A stretch of DNA of 6,715 nucleotides from Rikenella microfusus (GTDB taxonomy: Bacteria > Bacteroidota > Bacteroidia > Bacteroidales > SZUA-534). The notes below the pieces were generated by a model. It was not told the origin of the DNA and searched no databases. It saw nothing but the letters and a program-made list of their open reading frames with translations. The position numbers and the translations under genes were made by a program. The stretch's first letter is position 1. Each line of letters begins with the position of its first letter. The stretch spans positions 1 to 6,715 of the forward strand of contig DYQV01000136.1 in NCBI GenBank assembly GCA_020719105.1, read 5' to 3'. Positions 6,603-6,715 of this stretch are shown one piece after another.

Positions 6603-6637
6603 TATTACCAAGGCTTAATCTATTGTTTAATATTATC

Positions 6638-6685
6638 AAAAAGAAGTCATTCAGATTCCTAAATAAAAAGAAATATGAATGACTT
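6638..6685 (-). terminator. Inverted repeat with minus-strand T-run, possible terminator of a leftward transcript
   Basis: AAGTCATTCA (6644-6653) and TGAATGACTT (6676-6685) are perfect 10-bp arms with a 22-base loop. On the minus strand the second arm is followed by CTTTTT (6643-6638), as in an intrinsic terminator for a gene entering from the right of the window. The long loop and AT-rich stem make this uncertain. It could also be the end of a small mobile repeat. Nothing else is recognisable between 6603 and 6715. Confidence 0.4.
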
Positions 6686-6715
6686 TAAAGTGTGAAAAAT
6701 TACTTTCTTTTGTAG

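Noticed and set aside
6686..6715. Tail of a minus-strand gene entering from the right (a frame ending in Tyr-Lys-Arg-Lys then TAA)
   Set aside because: Only a few codons are visible, which is not enough to support a gene.

Overview
The window looks like a piece of a Bacteroidota (Bacteroidetes) chromosome. The DNA is AT-rich, start codons lack clear Shine-Dalgarno sequences, one promoter matches the phylum's TTTG / TAnnTTTG consensus, and the regulator and sigma factor resemble Bacteroidota families. These are judgements by eye, with no database search.

Layout, left to right. Positions 1-167 are non-coding and hold a perfect 20-bp palindrome and two TGTTTAA boxes. Positions 168-1052 encode a MerR-family regulator with a C-terminal cobalamin-binding-like module, related to the light-sensing CarH/LitR group. 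Positions 1053-1550 are a 498-bp AT-rich gap with a 16-bp tandem duplication, a 12-bp-arm hairpin, five TTAAACA/TGTTTAA boxes and a well-matched promoter. Positions 1551-2060 encode a small ECF sigma factor, closed by a clear intrinsic terminator at 2081-2109. Positions 2298-6349 are a tight two-gene operon for the E1 (sucA/odhA) and E2 (sucB/odhB) subunits of 2-oxoglutarate dehydrogenase, overlapping by one base. A short, more GC-rich remnant of an IS66-family transposase lies on the minus strand directly after the sucB stop. An inverted repeat lies near the right edge.

How the parts may work together. The CarH-like regulator and the ECF sigma factor form a plausible regulatory pair. The same 7-bp box recurs upstream of both genes, and in front of the sigma gene two boxes in opposite orientation bracket the -7 element, where a bound repressor would block transcription. 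By analogy with LitR/CarH systems this could be a light- or B12-responsive switch, but the cobalamin site here is only partly conserved and no carotenoid or photolyase gene is visible. The sucAB operon is a separate central-carbon unit: it decarboxylates 2-oxoglutarate and transfers the succinyl group to CoA. The E3 subunit gene is not in the window.

The most notable features are the box array around the sigma promoter, the mixed conservation of the regulator's B12 site, a cysteine-rich tail on SucA, a degenerate E1/E3-binding domain in SucB, and the IS66 scrap that may now supply the operon's terminator. I see no clear novel multi-gene system; most of the content is recognisable.
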